The position numbers were made by a program, and so were the translations under genes. From an uncultured Oscillibacter sp. (GTDB lineage: Bacteria; Bacillota; Clostridia; Oscillospirales; Oscillospiraceae): DNA of 53,926 nt. The DNA is taken from NCBI GenBank assembly GCA_947382875.1, contig CANDBG010000012.1, positions 1-53,926 on the forward strand, written 5' to 3'. Below, in pieces: positions 30,906-39,222 of this stretch (positions within the stretch are counted from its first letter, which is position 1; the number at the start of each line of letters is the position of its first letter). The notes under the pieces were generated by a model. That model was not told the DNA's origin. It ran no database searches and saw only the letters and a list, made by a program, of their open reading frames with translations.

Positions 30906-31646
30906 CAGCATTTTCACCGTGTAATACACCGCCATGGCGAAAATCACCACGGCAAGGCACCACATCGCATAATAGGCAACCGTTGTATTCACCAGCGCGC
31001 ACAGAACGCCCAACGCCGATAAACCGCACGCCGCATAAATCAGCAGCGGGTCAGCGTCTGCAGACAGAACCGGCGTGAGCTTTTCCTTTTTCACAAGCCA
31101 TGCGACACCCGCCAGCAGAGCCACATAAACCACCGCGCCAATTATTACCAGGGTTCTTGTATTCACGTCGGGCAGTTTTCTCCGGCACGCCCACATGACG
31201 ACAAGAGAAAGACTCATCAGAGACAGGGAAACAGAACATTCCCGGTCATAAAAGCTCCAAAGCAGCGCCAGCACCATGACAACCGGCAGAATGACGCTCA
31301 AAAAGGCCGCGCCGGTTTCCACATAATGCCGCATGAGCAAGCCCGACAGCGCCAAAAACGCCCCCACGCCCATTGCACACCAGGGACCAGTCAGCTTCTT
31401 CCCCTGCTTTTTCCAGAGAAATACCCAGACCGCGCCCGCTGCCAGCAGGGCCGCGCCGGCCAACGCAAAATATTTCAGGTACTCGTCCCAGGCCAGAACT
31501 TGCTCGATGGTTCCGTTGACGTAGTAACGGCGGACCATAAAAAGGTAGGCTTCCGCCACACAGCCAATCAGGAAAAAGATCATTGCGCCGTTCAGCGATT
31601 CGCTCCGCTTTTCCGGAGTGGACTTCCCGTTCGGATTCTTTGCCAT
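30903..31646 (-). CDS. Multi-pass membrane protein, unknown
   Basis: 247 residues, ATG at 31646 with TTGGAGG upstream. A polar N-terminus (MAKNPNGKSTPEKRSESL) is followed by about eight hydrophobic segments, including AMIFFLIGCVAEAYLFMV, YFALAGAALLAAGAVWVFLW, LSVILPVVMVLALLW and YAMWCLAVVIFAMAVYYTV. No family recognised. It is a single-gene unit with its own promoter at 31743-31771. Confidence 0.85.
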   Translation of the reverse strand: MAKNPNGKSTPEKRSESLNGAMIFFLIGCVAEAYLFMVRRYYVNGTIEQVLAWDEYLKYFALAGAALLAAGAVWVFLWKKQGKKLTGPWCAMGVGAFLALSGLLMRHYVETGAAFLSVILPVVMVLALLWSFYDRECSVSLSLMSLSLVVMWACRRKLPDVNTRTLVIIGAVVYVALLAGVAWLVKKEKLTPVLSADADPLLIYAACGLSALGVLCALVNTTVAYYAMWCLAVVIFAMAVYYTVKML

Positions 31647-31742
31647 TCGATCATAACCTCCAAGGATTTTTTACACAGCCATCTTGTGTAAATCAAGCAA
31701 AATCATACGGCGATACACCGCTTACCGCCGACATACTTCGGT

Positions 31743-31771
31743 AGTATAGCAGACTTTTTCTCTATTTGCAA
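31743..31771 (-). promoter_or_regulatory. Promoter for the membrane protein (minus)
   Basis: On the minus strand TTGCAA (31766-31771), 17-base spacer, TATACT (31743-31748). Confidence 0.65.
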
Positions 31772-31821
31772 GGGCAACCTCTCCTGGTTTTTCATTTTTT
31801 CGCAGACCGTTGGATTTACAG

Positions 31822-31850
31822 TTGAGATACGCCCGCGCAAGTGGTATACT
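31822..31850 (+). promoter_or_regulatory. Promoter for apbE operon
   Basis: TTGAGA (31822-31827), 17-base spacer, TATACT (31845-31850), 46 bases before the apbE ATG. Confidence 0.7.
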
Positions 31851-31896
31851 ATATAAATTCAAACCGTGAAATCAGAGAAATGGATGGGACTTCCCG

Positions 31897-32976
31897 ATGT
31901 TAAAACGATTTTTTCCGCTGCTGCTGTGCGTTCTTCTCACCGCCTGCGCCGCCCCCGCGCCGGAACCGGCCCAGCAGCAGGTGATTGCCATGAGCATCGT
32001 TATGACCTTCACCGCCTACGGCGGGGAGGCGGAGGCTGCGGTGACGTCGGCGGCGGAGCAAATGTGCGCTCTGGAAGCTTCGTTTTCCCGCACGCTGCCG
32101 GACAGCGAAGTTTCCCGGCTCAATGTTCAGGGCCGCGGAACGGTCAGCCGCAATCTGGGGGAACTTTTGCAGGCCGCGGGTCATTACTGCGCCTCGACGG
32201 ACGGGGCCTTTGACTTTACAGTCGCTCCCGCAGCGTCGGCCTGGGGGTTTACGACGGATCATTTTCAGGTTCCGAATCCGGAGGAATTGGAAGCGCTTCT
32301 GCCCTTGGTGGACGGCGCTGCTGTCACGGTGGAGAACGCGGAGGAGGGCTATGACGTGGTTCTGGGCGACGGGCAGTCCGTCGACCTGGGCGGCATCGCC
32401 AAGGGCTACGCGGCGGACCTTGCCGCGGACATTTTCGCTGCGTCGGGGATTGAACGGGGGAAAGCGGAGCTGGGCGGAAATATTCTGGTTTGGGGAACTC
32501 GTCCGGACGGCGCGCCCTGGCGGGTAGGCGTCCAGGACCCGGCCCGGCCCGGTGAACCGAATGCGCTGGCGGGCGTCCTGGAGCTGGAAAACGCTTACGC
32601 CATCACCTCCGGCAGCTACCAGCGCTTTTTTGAAGCGGAAGGAAAAATCTACCATCATATTATTGATCCATCCACGGGGTACCCGGCGGACAGCGGACTC
32701 ACTTCCGTTACCATCGTTGCGAATACGCGGGAACGTCCGGAGCCCGACAGGCCGGGAAACGGAACCATGTGTGACGCCTATTCAACCGCGCTTTTCATCA
32801 TGGGCGAGGAAAAGGCCCTGGATTTCTGGCGGACGCACCAGCAAAGCGGATTGTACGAGGATGCCTTTGATCTGGTTCTGATCACGTCCGACGGCCGGGT
32901 TCTGGTAACGGCGGGCCTTGCGGACCGGTTTACACCGGATGAAACCAGCGGGTATGTTTATGAAACCGTTTCCTGA
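31897..32976 (+). CDS. apbE: FAD:protein FMN transferase (ApbE), lipoprotein
   Basis: 359 residues. The lipobox LLLCVLLTAC near residue 17 anchors it outside the membrane. ApbE motifs: MSIVMTFTAYGGEAEAA (the residue-32 region), DGAFDFTVAPAASAWGF, VDLGGIAKGYAADLAA, LGGNILVWG, and ITSGSYQRFFEAEGK with HHIIDPSTGYPAD (metal and flavin site). The enzyme transfers FMN from FAD to a Thr of target proteins, including RnfG/NqrC-like and extracellular electron-transfer flavoproteins. It is followed by NusG-domain-II and Gx transporter genes, a common clostridial set linked to membrane electron transfer; no flavin-accepting target is visible here. Confidence 0.94.
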   Translation: MLKRFFPLLLCVLLTACAAPAPEPAQQQVIAMSIVMTFTAYGGEAEAAVTSAAEQMCALEASFSRTLPDSEVSRLNVQGRGTVSRNLGELLQAAGHYCASTDGAFDFTVAPAASAWGFTTDHFQVPNPEELEALLPLVDGAAVTVENAEEGYDVVLGDGQSVDLGGIAKGYAADLAADIFAASGIERGKAELGGNILVWGTRPDGAPWRVGVQDPARPGEPNALAGVLELENAYAITSGSYQRFFEAEGKIYHHIIDPSTGYPADSGLTSVTIVANTRERPEPDRPGNGTMCDAYSTALFIMGEEKALDFWRTHQQSGLYEDAFDLVLITSDGRVLVTAGLADRFTPDETSGYVYETVS

Positions 32977-33358
32977 ACTGCGGCCCGCGCCATGGGATTT
33001 GGCAGTCGTTGCAGCGGTGCTGACGCTTGCCCTGTTCTGCGGCGTAATGGTCTGGGGCGGCGCCGCCACAGGACTCACAGCCATTGTCACCGCAGACGGC
33101 GAAGAAATCGACCGGTTTCCCCTGTCCGCCCCCGCCGGAGAACGGACGTATAGCGCCGGCGGCTACACTCTGACGGCGGACGTTTCCCCGGACGGCATCC
33201 AAATTACGGCCTCGGACTGCCCGACACAAGACTGTATTCGCACCGGAAGAATTTCCCGCAGCGGACAGAGCATTGTCTGTCTTCCGGCGCGGTTCATCCT
33301 GCGGCTGGAGGGGAAAACCGAAATAAATTCTTCCGGTGTGGATGCCGTAATCGGATAG
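32960..33358 (+). CDS. NusG domain II-containing membrane-anchored protein
   Basis: 132 residues from the ATG at 32960, which lies within the end of apbE; ATG at 32954 is an alternative. One membrane helix near the N-terminus (LAVVAAVLTLALFCGVMVWG) is followed by an extracellular beta domain with the NusG-II-like end: GIQITASDCPTQDCIRTGRI and GQSIVCLPARFILRL. The CxxxxC pair is conserved in this group. Stand-alone NusG-II proteins next to ApbE and Gx transporters are thought to belong to flavin-based electron transfer modules; their exact role is unproven. Confidence 0.9.
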   Translation: MKPFPELRPAPWDLAVVAAVLTLALFCGVMVWGGAATGLTAIVTADGEEIDRFPLSAPAGERTYSAGGYTLTADVSPDGIQITASDCPTQDCIRTGRISRSGQSIVCLPARFILRLEGKTEINSSGVDAVIG

Positions 33359-33368
33359 GAGGCCCGCC

Positions 33369-33884
33369 GTGAAACTGACTACAAAAGAACTGACCGTCTG
33401 CGCCCTGCTGACCGCAATGGCCCTGGGGCTGAGCTATCTGGAGAATCTTTTTCCCTTATCTCTGGCGGTTCCGGTTCCCGGCGTAAAGCTGGGGCTGGCA
33501 AACATTGTTGCCGTTTTTGCCCTCTATGCCCTGGGCGCGGGACAGGCCTTTCTGATTCTTTTTGCACGATGCCTGCTGGGTTCCGTATTTGCCGGAAACA
33601 TGAGCGCATTCATTTTTTCGCTGTTCGGCGGCGTGTCCGCGATGGCGGTCATGACGCTGCTTTCTCATCTGCGGGGGCTGTCGGTGTACGGCGTATCCGC
33701 AGGGGGCGCGGCGGCCCACAACTGCGGACAAATCGCCGCTGCCATGCTGACCCTGGGCAGTACAGCGCCTCTTTATTATTTGCCGGTCCTGCTGGGGGTA
33801 TCCCTCCTGACCGGTGGTTTAACCGGGCTGGTCTGCGCGTGTCTGTTCCGCGGACTCGCCTCCACAAACTTCATGAAAGGGTGA
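33369..33884 (+). CDS. Gx transporter family protein (heptaprenyl diphosphate synthase component I-like)
   Basis: 171 residues from a GTG at 33369 with TAGGAGG six bases upstream. Around five hydrophobic segments with the family motifs LLTAMALGLSYLENLFP, VPGVKLGLANIVAVFALY, ARCLLGSVFAGN, LFSLFGGVSAMAV-like FSLFGGVSAMAVMT and HNCGQIAAAM. It resembles ECF-type membrane subunits; the historical name 'heptaprenyl diphosphate synthase component I' is misleading. Next to ApbE it may move a flavin or quinone precursor (inference). Confidence 0.9.
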   Translation: MKLTTKELTVCALLTAMALGLSYLENLFPLSLAVPVPGVKLGLANIVAVFALYALGAGQAFLILFARCLLGSVFAGNMSAFIFSLFGGVSAMAVMTLLSHLRGLSVYGVSAGGAAAHNCGQIAAAMLTLGSTAPLYYLPVLLGVSLLTGGLTGLVCACLFRGLASTNFMKG

Positions 33885-33889
33885 CGGAT

Positions 33890-34972
33890 ATGGATAAAAA
33901 GGACCGGAAAGACGAAATTATCCTTCAGCAATTGGAAGTCATTCAGACCTTGACGGAACACAACCTCAAGCGCATGGGTACGGATTTCTGGGGCGCGCCG
34001 CTGAAATCCGACGCAAAAGCGCCGTCCGCCTCTGACGGACTTTCTTCCAGGACGTCGGCCGGCCAGTCGCCGGCGTCCGACGCCTCGGCGAAGGAAACCC
34101 CAAAAACCGAAGACGTCCCGCCGCCTGAAAAAATGGAGGACCTCCAGGCGGAGCTGGACAGCTACATCGGCCTGGAGGCGGTAAAGAAAGAAGTGAAGAA
34201 CCTCATCAATCTGGTGACGGTCTACCAGCTGCGGGAGAAAAACGGTCTGCCAAGCGGGGGGCTGTCGCTGCACATGGTATTCTCCGGCAACCCCGGCACT
34301 GGCAAAACCACCATCGCCCGTCTCATGGCGCGCATTTACCATTCTTTGGGAATCTTGTCCAAGGGACAGCTCGTAGAGGTGGACCGGAGCGGTCTTGTGG
34401 CGGGCTACGTGGGGCAAACCGCGCTGAAAACCGGTAAAGTGGTGGAAAAGGCGCTGGGGGGCGTGCTGTTTGTCGACGAAGCCTACGCCCTCAACGGCAA
34501 ATCGGACAACGATTTCGGACAGGAGGCCATTGACACGCTCCTGAAAGCCATGGAGGATCATCGGAGGGACCTGGTTGTTATCGTGGCGGGCTACGACGGG
34601 TTAATGGATACCTTTATTCATTCCAATCCGGGTCTGGAGTCCCGTTTCAACCGCTTCCTGCACTTCGAAGACTACACGCCTGCACAGCTTTTGGAGATTT
34701 TCAAAATGCAGTGCCAAAAGGGCTGCTATGAGCTGACCGACGACGCCGCAAAACGGGTACAGGAAATTTTGGAGGACGAGAGCGAAAACCAGATTTCCTT
34801 TGGCAACGCGCGGGGCGTACGGAACGTTTTCGAAAAAATCCTGGTGGCCCAGGCAAACCGGATTGCCGGTATGGAAAAGGTCACAAAAGAGGATTTGATG
34901 CGTCTGACGCCGGAGGATTTAAGCGCCTGGGACCCAGTACCGTCCGAGCCGGCCGCCGAGACGGGAGAGTAA
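33890..34972 (+). CDS. AAA family ATPase, CbbX/SpoVK type
   Basis: 360 residues from the ATG at 33890, eight bases after AAAGGGTG; GTG at 33881 also possible. The N-terminal ~80 residues are polar and low-complexity. The AAA core starts with LDSYIGLEAVKKEVKNLINLV; Walker A is SGNPGTGKTT (around residue 133), Walker B is GGVLFVDEAYAL, and the arginine finger is in NPGLESRFNRF. Relatives are the stage V sporulation protein SpoVK and rubisco activase CbbX, hexameric remodelling ATPases. It is probably the last gene of the apbE operon. Its 3' end overlaps the vanT 3' end by 54 bases on the opposite strand. Confidence 0.92.
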   Translation: MDKKDRKDEIILQQLEVIQTLTEHNLKRMGTDFWGAPLKSDAKAPSASDGLSSRTSAGQSPASDASAKETPKTEDVPPPEKMEDLQAELDSYIGLEAVKKEVKNLINLVTVYQLREKNGLPSGGLSLHMVFSGNPGTGKTTIARLMARIYHSLGILSKGQLVEVDRSGLVAGYVGQTALKTGKVVEKALGGVLFVDEAYALNGKSDNDFGQEAIDTLLKAMEDHRRDLVVIVAGYDGLMDTFIHSNPGLESRFNRFLHFEDYTPAQLLEIFKMQCQKGCYELTDDAAKRVQEILEDESENQISFGNARGVRNVFEKILVAQANRIAGMEKVTKEDLMRLTPEDLSAWDPVPSEPAAETGE

Positions 34973-36994
34973 TTCGTTCGTGATGGTTCCGCACTGCGCG
35001 GCCAGCGCTTCCGCCGTAATGACTTCCCCGCCGCAGCGGCCAAGCAGCGTTGCGGCGTCGCCGGGAGCGGCTTCTGCGTTTGTGATGTCGACCAGCAGTT
35101 GATCCATGCACATTCGCCCCACCATCGGGCAGCGGCGTCCGTGAAGCAGAACTTCCCCGCCCCGCTGCGGCAGGTCCCGCGGGAGACCGTCGGCGTAGCC
35201 AATGGAGACCACAGCCAGACGCGTTTCCCGTTCCGCCTGAAAAGCACGGCCATAGCCTGCTGTTTCGCCCGCCGCCAGGGTTTGAACATGGACCACCCGC
35301 GCCCGCAGTGAGAGTACCGGCTGAAGGTCCAATTTATGCAGAATTTCTCCACGGTCGCTCTGCACGCCGTAAAGAGCGATTCCAATTCGGGCGTATTGGC
35401 AGGGCTGTTCCGGCAGGTTCCAGAGTCCGTAGCTGGCCTGAATGTGGACGCGTCCGGGGTTCAGCCCGGACGAACGCATCCAGGTTATGGTATCGTAAAA
35501 GCGTTTAAGCTGCTGCGCGGTATAGGCCTTGCTGTCGGCGTCCAGGCAGTCGGAGACGGCAAGATGAGAGAATACGCCGTCGATTTTCAGGCCTCTCAGA
35601 CGGTACAGCGCAGCGATTGCGTCCTGGTCTCCGGCGGAAATTCCAAGGCGGTGCATGCCGGTATCCAGAGCAATGTGGACATGAACGGCCTGGTTTTGTG
35701 CGGCCAGGGCCTGACCGTGGGCGGCGTCCGCGACGGCCTGCGTCAAGCGCCAGCGGCGCAGCTGACAAGCGTCCTCCGGCGGGGTGTAGCCGAGGATGAG
35801 GATGGTTCCGCGAATTCCGGCTTTGCGCAGTGCAACGGCCTCTGACAGACACGCCGCCGCAAATGCCTGAACGCCCGCTTTCCGCAAGCGGCGGGCCGCA
35901 GGTATGGCGCCATGTCCGTAGGCGTCGGCTTTCACCACCGCCATCAGCTGACAGCCCTCCGGCAAGGCCGCTTGGAGGACTTCGGCGTTATGAGCCAGTG
36001 CATCGCCGTCCAATTCCCGCCAGGCCCGGGCTTTGGGGCGCAGAGGCGCAAAATGGGAGCAGATACCTTCCAGAAATGCCGCCATGCCCAATGCGGCGCA
36101 GAACTGAAACAGGCCGTTGCCGGCAACCAACACGCCTAACGTCCGGGCGGCGGCGCTCCGAGCGATTGCAATGCACCACGGATGCACAACAAACAGCAGG
36201 AGCGAAAACCGGCGGGCCGGTAAATTTTGACCTTGGTTTTTCCCCAGAAGCAGAGAGAATAAAAACATCGTACACAGCGGCAAAAACAGGTACATACTGT
36301 CGTGACGCTGTACACCCAGGCCCCGCAGCCAGAAGCCCTCTGCGCTCATAGCTGCGAATGAAATAAGGAAGCCCGTCCGGGAAACCCGGCGGGACCACCG
36401 GTATCCTGCCGCGCCAATCAGGAAGAACAACGGTGCAAAAAACAAACCGTTTCGGGTGTACGATGCAATTTGAAAGAAGGCCGTATAGAACCGTTCCAGG
36501 GCGGGGATTTGGACGGTTAAGCCGTAGTAGCTGTCACCGCCCAAGCCGGCCAAATAAAGAACGCCTGCAATACACAGAGCCGGAATGCGTCCCAGGCGGC
36601 TCAGCTGCCACGCCAGAAACGCTCCCAGAATTACCGCCGGGAAATACCAGAGGTGGTAGAAGGTTCCGTCCACCGTCAGACGCCGCAAAAAATCCGTGGG
36701 ACCGCTGAAATGTCCGGCCAGAAGGTTCAGGGGCAGGTAGAGCAAAACACAAGCGCCGTAGAGCAGCGCGCTTTTTTTGAGGAAGCGTCCAATGGAACGC
36801 CATTCATTTTTTGCCAGAAAATACCCGCTGACCGTGAAGAAAAAGGGCACCGCCAGACGCGCCAGGATACGGGTAAGGAAGAAGTCGCCGAGGGAGGTCC
36901 ACGCCGCCAGGGGGGACGTATGGATTGCTGCCACCAGCACCGCCGCCCAAACGCGGAAGTTGTCGAGAAGGGGCGTTTTTTTACGTTCCGTCAT
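34919..36994 (-). CDS. vanT: VanT-type membrane serine/alanine racemase
   Basis: 691 residues; the ATG at 36994 overlaps the vanXY stop (ATGA). Residues ~8-315 are an acyltransferase-3-like membrane domain of about ten helices. Residues ~325-691 are an alanine racemase fold: AVVKADAYGHGAIPAARRL with the PLP lysine Lys355, HIALDTGMHRLG, HIQASYGLWN, ARIGIALYG, AGYGRAFQAE with the second catalytic Tyr, and CMDQLLVDIT. VanT converts L-Ser to D-Ser at the membrane to supply D-Ala-D-Ser synthesis by the vanG product. Third gene of the structural operon. Confidence 0.93.
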   Translation of the reverse strand: MTERKKTPLLDNFRVWAAVLVAAIHTSPLAAWTSLGDFFLTRILARLAVPFFFTVSGYFLAKNEWRSIGRFLKKSALLYGACVLLYLPLNLLAGHFSGPTDFLRRLTVDGTFYHLWYFPAVILGAFLAWQLSRLGRIPALCIAGVLYLAGLGGDSYYGLTVQIPALERFYTAFFQIASYTRNGLFFAPLFFLIGAAGYRWSRRVSRTGFLISFAAMSAEGFWLRGLGVQRHDSMYLFLPLCTMFLFSLLLGKNQGQNLPARRFSLLLFVVHPWCIAIARSAAARTLGVLVAGNGLFQFCAALGMAAFLEGICSHFAPLRPKARAWRELDGDALAHNAEVLQAALPEGCQLMAVVKADAYGHGAIPAARRLRKAGVQAFAAACLSEAVALRKAGIRGTILILGYTPPEDACQLRRWRLTQAVADAAHGQALAAQNQAVHVHIALDTGMHRLGISAGDQDAIAALYRLRGLKIDGVFSHLAVSDCLDADSKAYTAQQLKRFYDTITWMRSSGLNPGRVHIQASYGLWNLPEQPCQYARIGIALYGVQSDRGEILHKLDLQPVLSLRARVVHVQTLAAGETAGYGRAFQAERETRLAVVSIGYADGLPRDLPQRGGEVLLHGRRCPMVGRMCMDQLLVDITNAEAAPGDAATLLGRCGGEVITAEALAAQCGTITNELLSRLGGRLGRYWVPGA

Positions 36995-37722
36995 GCCAGC
37001 TTCCCCCAGGCGGTGACGATAAATCCCTCCACGTTGTCGCCGGAGACCTGACAGCAGCCGTCAGGGAGTTCGATGATGGTTTCCGTGCCTGCGCAGGGGA
37101 CGTAAAAGACCTGCGGGCCGTCCGGCAGACGACGCGGTTTCTGCCGTAAAAACGCCGTATATTCTTCCAGGCAAAGACCATTTTCTTCCATAAGCTGCGC
37201 ATGAGGCGCGCCGACGTAACGGAAGTGCCACGGCTCATGGGCGATGCCGGTAACAGCTTCTTTTCCGAGGCCATAGCGTTCAATGAAGCCGTAACGGGCC
37301 GCCAGACGGCGAAACGTACCACACACGCCGTCATAGGGAAACGCGGGCCGAATGAAGTCAATCACGGGCGCAGCTTTGCCCAGGTCAATTGCGAGACCGG
37401 TCTGATGCTCGCTGCACCCAGGCAGGGCAACGTATTGACGCGTAAAGGCTTCGCCCTCGCCGGCAAGGGTTTCATCCCAGATTCGTTGTTGTTCCGCACG
37501 GCTACGCCAGCCGGACACCGGAACGATTTCGCGTCCTCCTCCGGCGGCCTGGATACAGGCGGTCAGGAGCCGCGCCATCTGACGTTCCACGAGGATGTGG
37601 GGGTAATTTTCGTCGACGGGTCCCAGCCGCCCGGCGGAGGCGCTTTGCAGGGGGTGGTTTTGGTTTACCAGCACCAGGGGACCATCCCGCACCTGGGATT
37701 CTTTGCAGACAATGGTTTTCAT
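36991..37722 (-). CDS. vanXY: VanXY-type D,D-dipeptidase/D,D-carboxypeptidase
   Basis: 243 residues; start ATG at 37722 overlaps the vanG stop. VanY-family catalytic residues are visible: SGWRSRAEQQRIW (substrate Arg73), SEHQTGLAIDLG (His106, Asp113 zinc ligands) and HEPWHFRYVG (Glu163 base, His166 ligand). No signal peptide, as for cytoplasmic VanXY enzymes that hydrolyse D-Ala-D-Ala and remove terminal D-Ala from UDP-pentapeptide. It thereby clears vancomycin-binding precursors. An extra ~40-residue C-terminal region follows the catalytic domain. Confidence 0.93.
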   Translation of the reverse strand: MKTIVCKESQVRDGPLVLVNQNHPLQSASAGRLGPVDENYPHILVERQMARLLTACIQAAGGGREIVPVSGWRSRAEQQRIWDETLAGEGEAFTRQYVALPGCSEHQTGLAIDLGKAAPVIDFIRPAFPYDGVCGTFRRLAARYGFIERYGLGKEAVTGIAHEPWHFRYVGAPHAQLMEENGLCLEEYTAFLRQKPRRLPDGPQVFYVPCAGTETIIELPDGCCQVSGDNVEGFIVTAWGKLA

Positions 37723-38762
37723 CCATCCACCCCCAGTTCGATCATGCGGGTAATCAGCGTTTGAAAGTCCATGCCAACGGCCTGCATCATACCAGGATAC
37801 CGGCTGTGGGAGGTCAGGCCGGGAATGGTGTTGACTTCGTTAAAAACCAGTTCCCCCGCGGGTGTCAGAAAGAAGTCGACGCGAGCGAAGCCGCGGCAAT
37901 CCAAGGCACGGTAAATGGCCTTGGCGGTTTCTTGAATCTCCGCGCTTTTTTCATCAGAAATACGGGCCGGGCAATGGATTTCCGCCGTTTTGAGGGTGTA
38001 TTTTTCTTCGAAGTCGAAGATATCGCCGGACAGCGCGATTTCGTCTGCCACGCCGGTTTGCAGAACGTCGTTGCCCAGCACGGCGCAGCCGACTTCAAAA
38101 CCGGGAATGGCTTCTTCCAGGATGATAGAATCATCCTGGACAAAGGCAGAAGAGACGGCCTTTTTTAATTCTGCGGAAGAAGAAATTCGGGTAATGCCGA
38201 GGGAAGAACCACCCCTTACCGGTTTCACGAAAAGGGGGAAGCCAAGCCGCGCAGCGGCGTCAAAGAAGGCGGAGTCTGAGGCATTACGCGGAAATACGGC
38301 GCTTTTGGGAACCCGCACGCCGGTGCGGGCCGCGGCGAGGGCATGCGCACGATCCTTGTCCATACAGAGGGCACTTGCCAGCGTACCGCAGCCAATGAGG
38401 GGAATTCCGGCCATTTCGAGAAGTCCTTGCAGCGTACCATCCTCACCGTTTTTCCCGTGCAGAACAGGAAACGCGGCATCGAAGCTCAAGCGGCGCAAGC
38501 CGTTTTCCAGCAGCAGCGTCGGCGCGCCTCGGTCCAGGGACAGCGTGCAGGGCGCACAGCCTTCCATTGCCTCGCGCCAATGAGCGCCTTGCAGGGCTTC
38601 ACGGTCTGCGGCGCAGAGACGCCAGCGGCCTTCTTTGCTGATGCTTACCGCCAAGGGAGCAAACCGTTCCGGGTCCATATTCAGCAGCACCGCATGGGCG
38701 GATTCCAAGGACACATCATGTTCACTGGAACACCCGCCAAACAATACCAGAATTTTTTTCAT
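37719..38762 (-). CDS. vanG: D-alanine--D-serine ligase, VanG/VanC type
   Basis: 347 residues from the ATG at 38762 (GTG 38765 just upstream may be used; AAGGAG lies 9-12 bases before). ATP-grasp ligase of the D-Ala-D-Ala ligase family: LFGGCSSEHDVSLES at the N-terminus, LHGKNGEDGTLQG, KPVRGGSSLGI, and NEVNTIPGLTSHSRYP. The specificity loop reads EKYTLKTAEI (residues 253-262), the form found in D-Ala-D-Ser ligases (VanC/E/G), not the D-Lac (VanA/B) or housekeeping Ddl form. It produces D-Ala-D-Ser for peptidoglycan precursors with lower vancomycin affinity. Whether it is VanG or VanC subtype cannot be settled by eye. Confidence 0.92.
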   Translation of the reverse strand: MKKILVLFGGCSSEHDVSLESAHAVLLNMDPERFAPLAVSISKEGRWRLCAADREALQGAHWREAMEGCAPCTLSLDRGAPTLLLENGLRRLSFDAAFPVLHGKNGEDGTLQGLLEMAGIPLIGCGTLASALCMDKDRAHALAAARTGVRVPKSAVFPRNASDSAFFDAAARLGFPLFVKPVRGGSSLGITRISSSAELKKAVSSAFVQDDSIILEEAIPGFEVGCAVLGNDVLQTGVADEIALSGDIFDFEEKYTLKTAEIHCPARISDEKSAEIQETAKAIYRALDCRGFARVDFFLTPAGELVFNEVNTIPGLTSHSRYPGMMQAVGMDFQTLITRMIELGVDG

Positions 38763-38805
38763 CACAACATACAACTCCTTACATTTCATTGCTTACAGCA
38801 ATGGT

Positions 38806-39052
38806 AGTCGCGCCTCGCGGCGCGGGCGCAAGACAGCCATTGGAAATGGCTGGTCCTTTTTGAACCCCCCATTTCTCTTTTCTCTCCGAGAGAAAAGAGA
38901 AACGGGCCGTTCACGGTCCAAAGAGAAAAGAGCGTTGGGAAGACTGGCGGAAACTTTTGACTTGGCGGAAGGGCAGCAAAAAGTCCAAATCGACTTGCCG
39001 GTGCGTCTGACTCCGCTGCCGCTGCTGCGGTGCGCGAAACAGCGCGGTACAA
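38806..39052 (+). repeat. Dispersed hairpin-rich intergenic repeat, copy A
   Basis: Shares long blocks with 47500-47720 (plus orientation) and 47920-48160 (inverted): GCCTCGCGGCGCGGGCG, AGCCATT.GAAATGGCTGGTCC, ACCCCCCATTT, GGGCCGTTCACGGTCC, AAAGAGCGTT, GACTGG.GGAAA and CCGCTGCCGCTGCTGCGGTG. It contains a 14-bp perfect hairpin (TTTCTCTTTTCTCT with AGAGAAAAGAGAAA). Located between vanG and the vanRS terminator, so it lies in the vanG leader. No coding function is supported. Confidence 0.75.
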
Positions 39053-39114
39053 TTTGAAGCGCGAAAAGGTGCGGTGAATCTGGTGGGCGAAATGGCGGGT
39101 TTCGATATCAAACG

Positions 39115-39160
39115 AAAAATGCATCCCCGTTTCGCCGTAATTGTAACGAAACGGGGATGC
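39115..39160 (-). terminator. Terminator of vanRS
   Basis: GCATCCCCGTTTCG (39121-39134) and CGAAACGGGGATGC (39147-39160) form a 14-bp stem; on the minus strand it is followed by ATTTTTCG. It separates vanRS transcription from vanG, which therefore needs its own start; I could not find a convincing promoter between 38763 and 39115. Confidence 0.85.
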
Positions 39161-39222
39161 GTTATCCTGAATGTTTTCTTATAAACATCTTAAAAATTTC
39201 TGTTGAAATTCTTGCGAATTTC

